From Streptomyces sp. NRRL S-350 (GTDB taxonomy: Bacteria; Actinomycetota; Actinomycetes; Streptomycetales; Streptomycetaceae): a stretch of 64,000 bases of DNA. The stretch's first letter is position 1. Each line of letters opens with the position of its first letter. The translations under genes were made by a program, and so were the position numbers. The stretch is taken from assembly GCF_000719705.1 (NCBI RefSeq), contig NZ_JOHO01000004.1:269830-333829 (forward strand), written 5' to 3'. Positions 26,979 to 36,641 of this stretch are shown here, in pieces. The notes beneath the pieces were generated by a model. The model was not told the DNA's origin. It made no database searches and was given only the letters and a program-made list of their open reading frames with translations.

Positions 26979-28400
26979 TCAGTTGATGGGCAGCCGGGCG
27001 ACCAGCAGCCGGCCCTCCATGGTCACGCCGCCGTCCATCGCCACCGCGAGGTCGTCCGCGTACACGTACGGTCCGGGGATGTGCGGCGGCTGGCCGTCGT
27101 CCGCGTGGACCGCGCCGGTGAGGTACGGGATCGGGCTGTGCCCGTGCACGATCCGGCGGCCGCCGTAGGTGTCCAGCAGCTCGTGGACGGCCGTCGGCCC
27201 GGCGTCGCCGCGGAAGGCGAAGCGCTTGGTGAAGCGGCGGAAGCAGTCCCACCACTCGTCCACGCTGCCGTCGGCGAGCAGGCTGTGCACGGCGTCGTTG
27301 ACGTCGGGGATGGATTCGCCGTACTCCAGGTACGCGGTGGTGTCGGAGTGCAGCAGCAGGTGGTCGTCCTCGAGCGCGACGGCGGGGAGCCGGGAGAGCC
27401 AGCTGATGTGGTGCGCCTCCAGGCGTTCCAGGTCGCTCTGCTGACCGCCGTTGAGCCGCCAGGCGGCCAGGAAGGAGGCGGTGCCGGCGGTGGACTGGAC
27501 GGGCTCGTCGCCGTACTTGGCGGCGCCGAGGAAGAGCAGTTCGTGATTGCCCATCAGGGCGCGGCAGTAGCCCCCGGCGGCGGCGGCCTCGGCGGCGAGC
27601 TGCATGACCAGGTCGATGACGCCGATGCCGTCGGGGCCGCGGTCGGTGAAGTCGCCGAGGAACCAGATCCGGGCGCGGCCGGCCGACCAGTGGCCGTCGG
27701 CGTCGATCAGGCCCTGGTGGTGCAGTGCGGCGCGGAGCTCTTCGAGGTAGCCGTGCACGTCGCCGACGACGTACACCGGGCCGGGCGGCTCGCCGGGGCC
27801 GGGGGCCGGGTACGGGTAGGTCGGGGCGGCGGGGTCGGGCAGCGGCGGGCCGAGTTCGATGGTCGGCGGGTCGTCGCGGCCGTCGCGGCCGTCGAGCCGC
27901 AGGGCCGGGGAGGGCTGGTCGGGGAGGGTCGGCTCGTAGCCGGGGCGGTCGTCGTAGCCGCCGTCGTCGTAGGGGGGCTGGTCCTGGCCGTCGTAGGCCG
28001 CCGCGTGGTCCGGTCCGTCGTACGTGCCGTGGTCCGGCCCGTCGTACGGCCCGTGGTCCTGCGCGTCGTAGCCGGGGTGCTCCTGGCGGCCCTCGTAGCC
28101 GGGGTGGTCCTGGTGGGAGAAGGCCGGTGCCTGGTCCTGGGGGTGGCCCGGGGTGTGGCCGTGGGCGTGTACGGTGCGGCCCTGGCCGTCGGTGGTCCAG
28201 TGCTGTTCGAGGTAGCGGGCGCCGCCGTAGCCGCTGTACGTCTCGGCGTCGTACGTCTCGCCGTCGTACGGGGTGCCGGGGTAGCCGGTGGCGGGCTCGG
28301 GTTCGTAATAGGTGCCGTACGGCAGCACGTCGAGGGCCGGCTGGTGGCGGGGGCCCGAGTGGGGGTGCTCGGGCCCGGGGAAGCGGTCCTCGGGTGTCAT
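26979..28400 (-). CDS. Calcineurin-like metallophosphoesterase with Tyr/His/Asp-rich N-terminal repeats
   Basis: A 473-residue protein. Residues 1-240 are low complexity, with repeats such as YDGPDHG, HPGYD and YDGQDQPPYDDGGYDD. The catalytic domain (about 250-473) has the metal ligands of the PPP-like/bis-tetraphosphatase group: GDVHG, FLGDFTDRGPDG, MGNHELLFLG and IVHGHSPIPY. It would hydrolyse a phosphate ester or dinucleoside polyphosphate, or act on phosphoproteins. The start at 28400 is chosen because a TATGAT box ends 6 nt before it, suggesting leaderless initiation. An upstream in-frame ATG at 28454 is possible. Confidence 0.8.
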   Translation of the reverse strand: MTPEDRFPGPEHPHSGPRHQPALDVLPYGTYYEPEPATGYPGTPYDGETYDAETYSGYGGARYLEQHWTTDGQGRTVHAHGHTPGHPQDQAPAFSHQDHPGYEGRQEHPGYDAQDHGPYDGPDHGTYDGPDHAAAYDGQDQPPYDDGGYDDRPGYEPTLPDQPSPALRLDGRDGRDDPPTIELGPPLPDPAAPTYPYPAPGPGEPPGPVYVVGDVHGYLEELRAALHHQGLIDADGHWSAGRARIWFLGDFTDRGPDGIGVIDLVMQLAAEAAAAGGYCRALMGNHELLFLGAAKYGDEPVQSTAGTASFLAAWRLNGGQQSDLERLEAHHISWLSRLPAVALEDDHLLLHSDTTAYLEYGESIPDVNDAVHSLLADGSVDEWWDCFRRFTKRFAFRGDAGPTAVHELLDTYGGRRIVHGHSPIPYLTGAVHADDGQPPHIPGPYVYADDLAVAMDGGVTMEGRLLVARLPIN

Positions 28401-28412
28401 TCGCCCATCATA
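28401..28412 (-). promoter_or_regulatory. Leaderless promoter candidate of the metallophosphoesterase gene
   Basis: On the minus strand TATGAT (28412-28407) is followed by six bases and then ATG (28400), so RNA would start at the start codon. No -35 match is obvious. Confidence 0.45.
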
Positions 28413-28526
28413 GGAAGACCACTCTCCCGCCGTCGTCACCTGGTGGGCATCCAATCCTCCGGAGCGTCAGCCGGGCGGCCCCACAGGGTCCGTTTTGTCC
28501 TGGCTGGGTATGGTCTCGTCAGCTCT

Positions 28527-28555
28527 GGCCGGGCTTCCTTCGTGGTCGCCCGGCC
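28527..28555 (-). terminator. Hairpin downstream of the LacI gene
   Basis: GGCCGGGC (28527-28534) and GCCCGGCC (28548-28555) form an 8-bp stem with a 13-nt loop, 75 bp past the LacI stop codon on the minus strand. Nothing else is recognised in the 229-bp gap. Confidence 0.5.
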
Positions 28556-28629
28556 TCGGTCGGCGTCCTCTCGGCGCCCTTCCCGCGCCCCGCCGGCACC
28601 GGTGCGGCGTCGGTGGGGCGGCGGCCGGT

Positions 28630-29787
28630 CTAGACCTCGCCGGGGGGCCGGGGAGGGCTGACGGTGGTGCGCGGGCTCCGGCGTTGGGAGGACGCGCGGA
28701 CGATCAGTTCGGTCGGCATCAGGGTGCCCGGCGGCGGGCCGTTGCCGGCGGTGCGGAACCGGGGCGGGAAGAGCCGTGCGATGTCGACGCCGGTGCCGGA
28801 GTCCACGCCCTCGATGGCGTCGATGAGCAGGTTGACGACGGTGGTGCCGATCTTGCGCGGTTTGAGGGAGAGCGTGGTGATCGGCGGTTCGGTGGTGGCG
28901 TAGACGTCGCTCTCGCTGCAGCAGACCAGCAGCAGGTCGTCCGGTACCCGCATGCCGTAGCGGCGGGCGGCGGCGAGCAGGTCGGTGCCGTTGGGGTCGA
29001 ACAGTCCGTAGACGGCGTCCGGCCGGTCGGGGCGGGCGAGCAGCCGGTCGGCGGCGACGGCGCCGGCGGCCGGGTCGTGCGCCGGGTAGGCCTCGTACAC
29101 CGGCTCCTGGCCGACCTTGGCGCACCAGCCGAGGTAGGCCTCGGTGGAGAGCCGGGTGTAGGTGTCGGTGCTGGTGCCGGTGAGCAGGCCGATCCGGCGG
29201 GCGCCGGCTTCGGAGAGGTGGTCGAGGATGCCGAGGACGGCGGCCTCGTGGTCGTTGTCGACCCAGGCGGTGACCGGGCAGTTGCCGGGCTTGCCGTCGC
29301 TGACGACCGGGACGCCGGACCGGTACAGCTCGCTGACCAGCGGGTCCTGGTCGGGTGGGTCGATCACCACGGTGCCGTCCAGGGCGATGTTGCCCCAGAC
29401 GTCGTGGCGTGAGGAGGCGGGCAGCACCACCAGCGCGTAGCCGCGGCCGAGGGCGGCGCTGGTGGCGGCCCGGGCCATCTCGGCGAAGTAGGCGAACTCG
29501 GTGAAGGTGAACGGCTCTTCGCCGTAGGTCGTGACGGTGAGCCCGATCAGGCCGGACCGTCCGGTGCGCAGGGTGCGGGCTGCCGCCGAGGGGCGGTAGC
29601 CGAGGCGCTCGGCGACTTCGCGCACCCGGCTGCGGGTCTCGTCGGGCAGGCGGCCCTTACCGTTCAGCGCGTCGGAGACGGTGGTGATCGACACTCCGGC
29701 GGCTGCCGCCACATCCCGGATGCCGGCCCGCTCCAGACGCCGTGAGGCGGTGGGTCGCCGACCGCTCTGGTTGGCTGCTGCTGTCAT
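28630..29787 (-). CDS. LacI family transcriptional regulator
   Basis: A 385-residue LacI/GalR regulator. The helix-turn-helix is at about 21-45 (IRDVAAAAGVSITTVSDALN) with the hinge-helix NGKGRLPDETRSRVREVAER. The periplasmic-binding-type effector domain (80-360) contains VPVVSDGKPGNCPVTAWVDN and RIGLLTGTSTDTYTRLSTEA. The ATG at 29787 is the start of the conserved regulator; the frame extends open to 30021 without support. It is divergent from hisC, and its position before hisC matches the S. coelicolor order (SCO3943/RstP region, from memory). The ligand is probably a sugar or nucleoside, but nothing nearby identifies it. Confidence 0.87.
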   Translation of the reverse strand: MTAAANQSGRRPTASRRLERAGIRDVAAAAGVSITTVSDALNGKGRLPDETRSRVREVAERLGYRPSAAARTLRTGRSGLIGLTVTTYGEEPFTFTEFAYFAEMARAATSAALGRGYALVVLPASSRHDVWGNIALDGTVVIDPPDQDPLVSELYRSGVPVVSDGKPGNCPVTAWVDNDHEAAVLGILDHLSEAGARRIGLLTGTSTDTYTRLSTEAYLGWCAKVGQEPVYEAYPAHDPAAGAVAADRLLARPDRPDAVYGLFDPNGTDLLAAARRYGMRVPDDLLLVCCSESDVYATTEPPITTLSLKPRKIGTTVVNLLIDAIEGVDSGTGVDIARLFPPRFRTAGNGPPPGTLMPTELIVRASSQRRSPRTTVSPPRPPGEV

Positions 29788-29917
29788 GGCGGACCGATCG
29801 TATGGCTCGTGACAAGGGTCTGTGACCGGCGCATCGGGAGCCCTCGAAGATACGTTTCTCCATGAGTGAGCCGGGGTGCGCCCCTTCGATACCCGCCCGG
29901 AACCTGGCTTCTTACCT

Positions 29918-29947
29918 CTGACATGTGCCAAAGGAACCAGGCAGAAT
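29918..29947 (+). promoter_or_regulatory. Candidate hisC promoter
   Basis: CTGACA (29918-29923), an 18-nt spacer and CAGAAT (29942-29947) form a plausible vegetative promoter. Transcription would start near 29954, leaving a leader of about 180 nt before the hisC GTG. Confidence 0.45.
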
Positions 29948-29967
29948 GGCTGATCCGCGCCTGTAAC

Positions 29968-30027
29968 CCGACCGGGCATCTCACTCCTACGGGTGAGAGC
30001 GGTCGGTATCGTGCAAGGCACCCGACC
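29968..30027 (+). promoter_or_regulatory. hisC leader with two mutually exclusive hairpins
   Basis: CCGACC (29968-29973), GGTCGG (30001-30006) and CCGACC (30022-30027) can pair 1:2 or 2:3 but not both. The 1:2 hairpin also contains an inner TCTCAC/GTGAGA stem (29979-29984 with 29993-29998). The layout resembles an attenuator or RNA switch, or alternatively a repeated protein-binding site. Confidence 0.45.
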
Positions 30028-30132
30028 GGGGTGGTCCGGGCGCGCCAGGAGATCCCGGGCACGGGGGCGGACCCGTCCGTGGCGGGCCGGCGCACCGGAC
30101 AGTTGTGCAACTTCTGGAAACGGAGTACGACC

Positions 30133-31212
30133 GTGAGCAGTGGTACGTCAGCGCAGGGCCCGCGCCTGCGGCCGACCCTGGACGGCATCCCCACCTACAA
30201 GCCCGGCAAGCCGGCCGGCGCCGACGCGTACAAGCTGTCCTCGAACGAGAACCCGTACGCCCCGCTGCCCGGCGTCCTGGAGGCGGCGGTCGAGGCGGCC
30301 GGCTCGCTCAACCGCTACCCCGACATGGGGGTCGGCGAGCTGACCGCGGTGCTGGCCGACCGCTTCGGCGTGCCCGCCGAGCACATCGCCACCGGCACCG
30401 GCTCGGTCGGCGTCGCCCAGTCGCTGATCCTCGCCACGGCCGGCCCCGGCGACGAGGTGATCTTCGCCTGGCGCTCCTTCGAGGCGTACCCGATCATCAC
30501 CCGGATCGCCGGCGCGACGCCCGTCCCGGTGCCGATCACCGCGACCGGCGACCACGACCTGGACGCGATGCTCGCCGCGATCACCCCCAACACCCGGCTG
30601 ATCTTCGTCTGCAACCCCAACAACCCCACCGGCAACGCGATCCGCCGCGCCGAACTGGAGCGCTTCCTGGACGCCGTCCCCGGCGACGTCCTGGTGGTCG
30701 TGGACGAGGCCTACATCGAGTTCATCCGCGACCCCGAGGTGCCCAACGGCATCGAGCTCTACCGCGACCGCCCCAACGTGTGCGTGCTGCGCACCTTCTC
30801 CAAGGCGTACGGTCTGGCGGGCATGCGGGTCGGCTTCGCGATCGCGCACGAGCCGGTCGCGGCCGCGCTGCGCAAGACCTCCGTCCCGTTCGGCGTGAAC
30901 CAGCTCGCCCAGGACGCGGCCGTCGCCTCGCTGCGCGCCGAGGAGGCGCTGCTGGTGCGGGTGGACGCGCTGGTCGAGGAGCGCACCCGGGTGGTGGCCG
31001 GGCTGCGCGCCCAGGGCTGGGAGATCCCGGACTCCCAGGCCAACTTCGTCTGGCTGGGGCTGGGCGAGCGCTCGGCGGAGTTCGCGGCGGCCTGCGCCGA
31101 GGCCGGGGTGATCGTGCGGCCGTTCCCGGAGGGCGTACGGGTGTCGATCGGGGAGGCCGAGGGCAACTCGATCTTCCTCGCGGTGGCGGAGGCCTTCCGC
31201 AAGTCGCTCTGA
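30133..31212 (+). CDS. hisC: Histidinol-phosphate aminotransferase
   Basis: A 359-residue fold-type I PLP aminotransferase that converts imidazole-acetol phosphate and glutamate to histidinol phosphate; some paralogues also act on aromatic amino acids. Signatures include [15 protein letters not shown] (30-45), the [13 protein letters not shown] substrate loop near 160, DEAYIEF, and the PLP Lys224 in [15 protein letters not shown]. The GTG at 30133 follows AAACGGAGTACGACC and begins [16 protein letters not shown], the expected N-terminus; the longer open frame is the leader. Its location away from a his operon suggests the second (HisC2-type) copy known in streptomycetes, near the LacI gene. 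Confidence 0.92.
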   Translation: MSSGTSAQGPRLRPTLDGIPTYKPGKPAGADAYKLSSNENPYAPLPGVLEAAVEAAGSLNRYPDMGVGELTAVLADRFGVPAEHIATGTGSVGVAQSLILATAGPGDEVIFAWRSFEAYPIITRIAGATPVPVPITATGDHDLDAMLAAITPNTRLIFVCNPNNPTGNAIRRAELERFLDAVPGDVLVVVDEAYIEFIRDPEVPNGIELYRDRPNVCVLRTFSKAYGLAGMRVGFAIAHEPVAAALRKTSVPFGVNQLAQDAAVASLRAEEALLVRVDALVEERTRVVAGLRAQGWEIPDSQANFVWLGLGERSAEFAAACAEAGVIVRPFPEGVRVSIGEAEGNSIFLAVAEAFRKSL

Positions 31213-31259
31213 GGCTCCCCGCTCCGCGCTCGGGGCGGTTCCCGCTGTTCCCGCTGTTC

Positions 31260-31296
31260 CCGCAGGGGCGTGCCGGTCGTCGGTGCGCCCCTGCGG
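31260..31296 (+). terminator. hisC terminator
   Basis: CCGCAGGGGCG (31260-31270) and its complement (31286-31296) form an 11-bp stem with an inner CCG/CGG pairing. It lies 48 bp past the hisC stop codon. Confidence 0.75.
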
Positions 31297-31510
31297 CGTT
31301 CCCGGCCCGTGCCGGTTCGTTCCCGGTTCGCTCCCGGATGGCTGTGGATCGCTGTGAGTGTGCTGGGAGTTCGGCCAACGGCCGCCCACGGAGCGGCCAA
31401 GCAGGCCGCGCGGGAGGGTCGTTCCGTCCGCAATGCCCGGATCCGGCCGCCCAGCCTTCTCCCAGCCGGCGCCCAGGGCTCCGCAAGAGCACCCCGCGAA
31501 GCTGTCCGGC

Positions 31511-32905
31511 ATGAAGGTGCTCCCACGGCGGCGCGGTGCCGTCCTCGTCAACTCCGCGCTCGGTGTGGCCCTCCTGGGCGGCGCGGCCCTGGTGTACGCC
31601 ACCGTCAGCGGCAGTTCCGGCCCGGCCTCGGCCAAGCCCGCGGCGCGGACCGCGGCGGTCGCCAAGGGGACGGTCCTGGCCACCGTGTCCGGAACCGGCA
31701 CCCTGGTCTCTCCCACCGACGCGGCCCAGGATTTCACCACCGGCGGCAAGCTCACCGCGGTCAAGGTCGCGGTCGGGGACGCCGTCAAGAAGGGCCAGGT
31801 GCTCGCCACCGTCGACACCACGGCGGCCCAGCAGCAGGTGGACGCGGCCCGGGTGGCCCTCACCACGGCCGACGCCAACCTCACCAAGGCGCAGGCCGGG
31901 GTCACCACCACGACCACCGAGCCGCTGCCGGCCCCGACCTCCGGGGGGTCCGGTGGCGGGGCCGGCAGCGGCGGATCCGCCGGTGGCGGACGCGGGGCGG
32001 GCGGGAGCAGTACGCCCGCCCCGCAGACCACCACCATCACCACCACCAAGGTCGACGACGCGGCCGTGGCCCAGGCCCAGCAGCAGGTCGCCACCGCGCA
32101 GACCAACCTGTCCAACGCCCAGGCGGCACTGGCCGGGACCACCCTGACCGCCTCGGTGGACGGGACGGTCGCCTCGGTCTCCGCCAAGGTCGGCGACACC
32201 GTCGGGGCGGGCGCCTCGGGTTCCTCGGCCTCCGGCACGGCCTCCGCCGGCAAGACGTCCGGGACGAGCACCGGTTCGGGCACGCCGAGCGGCTTCATCG
32301 TGCTCACCAACCCGACCGGGATGCAGGTCACCGCGAACTTCTCCGAGCTGGACTCGCTCAAGCTGAAGAAGGGCGAGGCGGCCACCGTCACCCTGAACGC
32401 GCAGTCCGACACCAAGCTCAACGCGACCGTCCTGTCGGTCAGTTCGCTGCCCAGCAGCGGCGGCTCGGGCGGCGCGGCCGGCTCCTCCGCCGTCCAGTAC
32501 GCGGCCACGCTGCAGCTGACCGGCGACACCAGCACGCTGCGCACCGGCCTCAGCGCCACCGTCCAGGTGATCACCGGCGAGGCCGACAACGCGCTCTCGC
32601 TGCCCACCTCCGCCCTGTCGGGCACCGGCGCCTCCCGCACCGCGACCGTCGTGCACGAGGACGGCAGCTCCGAGCGGGTCACCGTCGGCGTCGGCGTCGA
32701 GGGCGACAGCACGGTGCAGGTGGTCTCCGGGCTGAAGGAGGGCGACAAGGTCGAACTCCCCACCACCAGCGGCACCAACGGCTTCCCGAACGGCTCCTTC
32801 CCGGGTGCCGGTGGCGGCCGGGGCGGCAACGGCGGCGGGGCCGGGGTCTTCCCCGGTGGCGGCGCCGGTGGTGGCGCCGGCGGCGGCCGGGGCGGTCGAG
32901 GCTGA
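31511..32905 (+). CDS. MacA/HlyD-type membrane fusion (efflux adaptor) protein
   Basis: A 464-residue membrane-anchored adaptor. An N-terminal signal anchor (KVLPRRRGAVLVNSALGVAL) precedes a biotinyl-lipoyl half (GKLTAVKVAVGDAVKKGQVL), an Ala/Gln coiled coil interrupted by a long Gly/Ser/Thr stretch, the second lipoyl half (GTVASVSAKVGDTV), a beta-barrel (MQVTANFSELDSLKLKKGEA) and a membrane-proximal domain ending VSGLKEGDKVELP. The last 45 residues are Gly-rich. This is the architecture of ABC-coupled MacA-like adaptors of Gram-positives. The ATG at 31511 lacks a good ribosome-binding site; an in-frame ATG at 31433 with a distant GGGAGG is an alternative. It is the first gene of a four-gene operon with a MacB-like ATPase and permease. 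Confidence 0.85.
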   Translation: MKVLPRRRGAVLVNSALGVALLGGAALVYATVSGSSGPASAKPAARTAAVAKGTVLATVSGTGTLVSPTDAAQDFTTGGKLTAVKVAVGDAVKKGQVLATVDTTAAQQQVDAARVALTTADANLTKAQAGVTTTTTEPLPAPTSGGSGGGAGSGGSAGGGRGAGGSSTPAPQTTTITTTKVDDAAVAQAQQQVATAQTNLSNAQAALAGTTLTASVDGTVASVSAKVGDTVGAGASGSSASGTASAGKTSGTSTGSGTPSGFIVLTNPTGMQVTANFSELDSLKLKKGEAATVTLNAQSDTKLNATVLSVSSLPSSGGSGGAAGSSAVQYAATLQLTGDTSTLRTGLSATVQVITGEADNALSLPTSALSGTGASRTATVVHEDGSSERVTVGVGVEGDSTVQVVSGLKEGDKVELPTTSGTNGFPNGSFPGAGGGRGGNGGGAGVFPGGGAGGGAGGGRGGRG

Positions 32906-32907
32906 GC

Positions 32908-33707
<800 letters not shown>

Positions 33708-33711
<4 letters not shown>

Positions 33712-34919
33712 TCCTCTGGCAGACACTCCGCTTCGCGGTCGGCGGCCTCGCCGCCAACAAGGTGCGCTCGGCGCTCACCATGCTCGGCGTGCTGATCGGC
33801 GTGGCCTCGGTGATCCTGCTGCTGGCGGTCGGCAACGGCTCGTCGGTCGCGGTCAAGGACTCCATCACCTCGCTCGGCACCAACTCGCTCACCGTCAGCT
33901 CCGGTTCGGCGGCCGGCGGCGCTCGGGCGGCCTCCTCGGTGAAGAAGCTGACGGTGGCCGACGCCAAGGCGCTGGCGAGCGACGCCGACCCCGCCGCGAT
34001 CAAGTCGGTGGCCCCGGTCGTCACGACCAGCGGGACGGCGCTGTACGGGAACGTCTCCTACAGCCCCGGCTCCATCGTCGGCACCTACCCGGCCTACTTC
34101 GAGACCTCCAACCAGAAGGTCGCGCACGGCGAGTACTTCACCAACGACGACGTGCTCGGCTCGCGCAAGGTCGCGGTGCTCGGCGCCACCACGGCGAAGC
34201 AGCTGTTCGACACCGTCGACCCGGTCGGCAAGCAGATCGCCCTCGGCGGCACGCCGTTCACCGTGGTCGGCGTGCTGCAGGCCAAGGGCGGCACGGGCTT
34301 CACCGACCCGGACGACGTGGTGATCGCGCCGCTGCCGACGGTCCAGAACGCCTTCACCGGATTCGGCACCGTCAACCAGATCCTGGTGCAGGCCGCCTCG
34401 GCGGACACCACCACGGCGGCCCAGGCCGAGATCACCCGGGTGCTGCTCGGCGCCCACGCGATCACCGACCCGGCCAAGGCCGACTTCCGGATCACCAACC
34501 AGGCCTCCCTGCTCACGGCGCGGGAGAGCACGACGAAGACCTTCACGGTGCTGCTCGGCGCGGTGGCCGCGATCTCGCTGCTCGTCGGTGGCATCGGGAT
34601 CACCAACATCATGCTGGTGACGGTCACCGAGCGCACGCGCGAGATCGGCATCCGCAAGGCGCTCGGCGCGCCGCGCGCGGTCATCCTCGGGCAGTTCCTC
34701 ACCGAGTCGACCCTGCTGTCGGTGATCGGGGCGGGACTGGGGGTGGCGGCCGGGATGGTCGGCTCGCACTTCAGCATCGTCGGCATCAAACCGGTGGTGA
34801 TCCCCGAGTCGGTGCTCGGCGCGTTCGCCATCGCCGTCGCCATCGGCCTCTTCTTCGGCAGCTACCCCGCCAACCGGGCCGCCTCGCTGCGGCCGATCGA
34901 CGCCCTCCGGCACGAGTAG
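33708..34919 (+). CDS. MacB-like ABC transporter permease (MacB_PCD/FtsX)
   Basis: A 403-residue permease with one N-terminal membrane helix (SALTMLGVLIGVASVILLLA), a MacB periplasmic core domain (about 45-240) and three C-terminal helices of the FtsX fold (about 270-400). The conserved GGIGITNIMLVTVTERTREI and GIRKALGAPRAVILGQFLTE elements are present. It couples cytoplasmic ATP hydrolysis to movement of the extracytoplasmic adaptor and drives export of antibiotics, peptides or lipid-linked compounds, or signalling. It starts at GTG in GTGATC, overlapping the ATPase stop by 4 bp. The substrate is not predictable. Confidence 0.92.
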
Positions 34920-34933
34920 GGACACACCACTCC

Positions 34934-35614
34934 ATGAGCAACGAGATCGCCACGGTCAGCAGTACCCAGGCCGAGCAGGTCGCCCTGCTCTCCACCCCGC
35001 CGGACGCCCGCGACGTGTCCGCCGAACTGGCCGCCCCGCCGAGGCGGAAGCTGCCCTGGATCAGCCTGGTGCTGGCCGGCGGCGTGATCGCGACGGGCGC
35101 GTTCGCGGGCGGGGTCTGGTACCAGCAGAACAACGGCACCTCCGGCGGGAAGTCGTCGCGCCCGGCCGCTGCGGGTGCGTCGGCGGGGCAGCAGCGTGCG
35201 GCGGGCGGCTACGGTCAGGGCGGCTACGGGCAGCAGGGCGGGGGAGGCCAGGGCGGCTCCCGCCGTGGCGGCCAGGGCGCTGGTCAGGGTGCCGGTCAAG
35301 GCGCGGGCCAGGGTCAGGGCGGGCAGGGCCAGGGCGGACAGCCCGGGTTCGCCCGGGGCACCGTAAAGGCGGTGGACGGCAACGTCGTGTACCTGACAGA
35401 CTCCAATGGCAACACCGTCAAGGTCACCACCGGCGACGCGACGAAGGTCCAGCTCAACAAGGAGGGCAAGGTCACCGACCTGCAGCCCGGCCAGAGCGTG
35501 ACCGTCGTCGGCACCCCCGACGCCAACGGTGGCTACACCGCCAACCAGCTCGTCGAAGGCAACGCTGCCGGAGGCTTCGGTGGAGGTGGCGGCAACCGGA
35601 ACTCCGGCGGCTGA
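34934..35614 (+). CDS. Membrane-anchored Gly/Gln-rich protein with DUF5666-like domain
   Basis: A 226-residue protein with a cytoplasmic N-terminus of about 40 residues, one membrane anchor (ISLVLAGGVIATGAFAGGVW) and an extracytoplasmic low-complexity stretch of GYGQ, GAGQ and GQGGQ repeats (about 80-140). A small beta-domain follows (RGTVKAVDGNVVYLTDSNGN, then TVKVTTGDATKVQLNKEG and LQPGQSVTVVGTPD), which resembles the OB-like DUF5666 fold; the C-terminal tail is Gly-rich. It lies 14 bp after the permease gene in the same operon and precedes the terminator, so it is probably an accessory surface component of the MacAB-like system. No specific function is known to me. Confidence 0.75.
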   Translation: MSNEIATVSSTQAEQVALLSTPPDARDVSAELAAPPRRKLPWISLVLAGGVIATGAFAGGVWYQQNNGTSGGKSSRPAAAGASAGQQRAAGGYGQGGYGQQGGGGQGGSRRGGQGAGQGAGQGAGQGQGGQGQGGQPGFARGTVKAVDGNVVYLTDSNGNTVKVTTGDATKVQLNKEGKVTDLQPGQSVTVVGTPDANGGYTANQLVEGNAAGGFGGGGGNRNSGG

Positions 35615-35634
35615 CCCGGAGCCGCCCGGACGAC

Positions 35635-35675
35635 CGCGAGGCCCTCGCCCCCCAGTGGGGGTGGGGGCCTTCGCG
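35635..35675 (+). terminator. MacAB-like operon terminator
   Basis: CGCGAGGCCC pairs with GGGGCCTTCGCG (one bulge), with an inner CCCCCA/TGGGGG stem, and is followed by TGTTT. It lies 21 bp past the last gene. Confidence 0.75.
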
Positions 35676-35798
35676 TGTTTCAGCGCTGCTGTCCGCTGCC
35701 GTAGGGGCGCTGCATCCGGAGCGCCGCGACGCCCCCCGGGGCCACGGTGGCGGTCGCGAGGGCGAGCAGGGCGACGAGAACGGCGCCGACGAAGGACC

Positions 35799-36050
35799 TC
35801 ACCGCTCCCAGGCCTCGTTCCGGTCCAGGTCCCGGAGGAGGTGGAGCAGGTTCAGCAGGGTGCTGACGGGCGCGTTGCCGAAGTCGACGAGGAGGCGCCC
35901 GTCCAGGGTCGTCTCCCCGGCGGAGGCGGAACCCCAGAGGAGCCCGCGCCGGAGGCCCCGGCGGTGCAGTTCGCCGAGCAGGGTGGTGATCTGCGGGGCG
36001 GTGTAGTCGAGCATCCGGGGATCGTCCGGGGCGATCGGCGGGTGGTTCAC
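35799..36050 (-). CDS. Small conserved actinomycete protein (83 aa) of the abaA/whiJ-type cassette
   Basis: A hypothetical protein of 83 residues (LDYTAPQITTLLGELHRRGL ... VSTLLNLLHLLRDLDRNEAW). The start is the GTG at 36050, which overlaps the stop of the ATP-binding protein by 4 bp (GTGA), so it is translationally coupled. The position next to an RsbW-like ATPase and divergent from an XRE/DUF397 pair matches small cassette partners known in streptomycetes. I recognise no domain and infer no activity. Confidence 0.65.
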   Translation of the reverse strand: MNHPPIAPDDPRMLDYTAPQITTLLGELHRRGLRRGLLWGSASAGETTLDGRLLVDFGNAPVSTLLNLLHLLRDLDRNEAWER

Positions 36051-36523
36051 GCGGCGGAGTCCAGCTCGTACCAGACGGTCTTGCCGCGCTTCTGCGGGTC
36101 GACGCCCCACCGGTGGGTGAGGCCCTCCACGAGTTGGAGGCCCCGCCCGCACTCGGCGGTGGGGGCGGAGACCAGGGGCTGGGGAAGTGCGTCGCTCTCG
36201 TCCGCGACGCAGACCCGGAGGGTGTGGTCGTGGAGGGAGAAGTAGACGACGGGCGCCGGGGTCGCGCCGTGCCGCCAGGCGTTGACGAGCAGCTCGCAGA
36301 GGGCGAGTTCGGCGTTGAAGATGGTCTCCGGGGCCCAGGAGGCGCGGATCAGGACGTCCCGGAGGGCCTGACGGGAGAGCGTGAGCGAGGGGGTGTTACG
36401 GGTACACACGGGAACCTCCGCGAGGCTGTGGTGCGGGAGGGGGAGAAGGCCGTGAGCCAGGCCGGGTTGACGGTTGCTCTTCGGCGGGAGGGCAGCAGGC
36501 GCCGACTGCCCGGACTGAGGCAT
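36047..36523 (-). CDS. RsbW-like ATP-binding (HATPase) protein
   Basis: A 158-residue GHKL-fold protein of the HATPase_c_2 type, related to anti-sigma factor kinases. The N-box is seen in FNAELALCELLVNAWRHGAT and the G1-like region in LRVCVADESDALPQ, followed by CGRGLQLVEGLTHRWGV. The N-terminal 55 residues are Pro/Ser-rich. It starts at ATG 36523 without a strong ribosome-binding site. It is divergent from the XRE regulator and coupled to the 83-residue protein downstream. Proteins of this kind sit in whiJ/abaA-type developmental cassettes; kinase activity is not assured because the ATP-lid motif is short. Confidence 0.82.
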   Translation of the reverse strand: MPQSGQSAPAALPPKSNRQPGLAHGLLPLPHHSLAEVPVCTRNTPSLTLSRQALRDVLIRASWAPETIFNAELALCELLVNAWRHGATPAPVVYFSLHDHTLRVCVADESDALPQPLVSAPTAECGRGLQLVEGLTHRWGVDPQKRGKTVWYELDSAA

Positions 36524-36641
36524 TGCTGACGGTCCGTCGGATCCGTCCGGCAACGACCATAGCGCGGCTCGCCACAGATTTGTGGCGAAGTGCGGGAAGT
36601 TCCCCCGAACGTGGTGGCAGCACTGAGGCAGACTGGTCCCC

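Larger units (their letters stand above)
29788..30132. other. Divergent LacI/hisC intergenic region
   Basis: 345 bp without a gene. It holds a candidate hisC promoter (29918-29947) and a structured leader (29968-30027) described separately. A short minus-strand -10-like TACGAT lies just before the LacI ATG. Confidence 0.5.
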
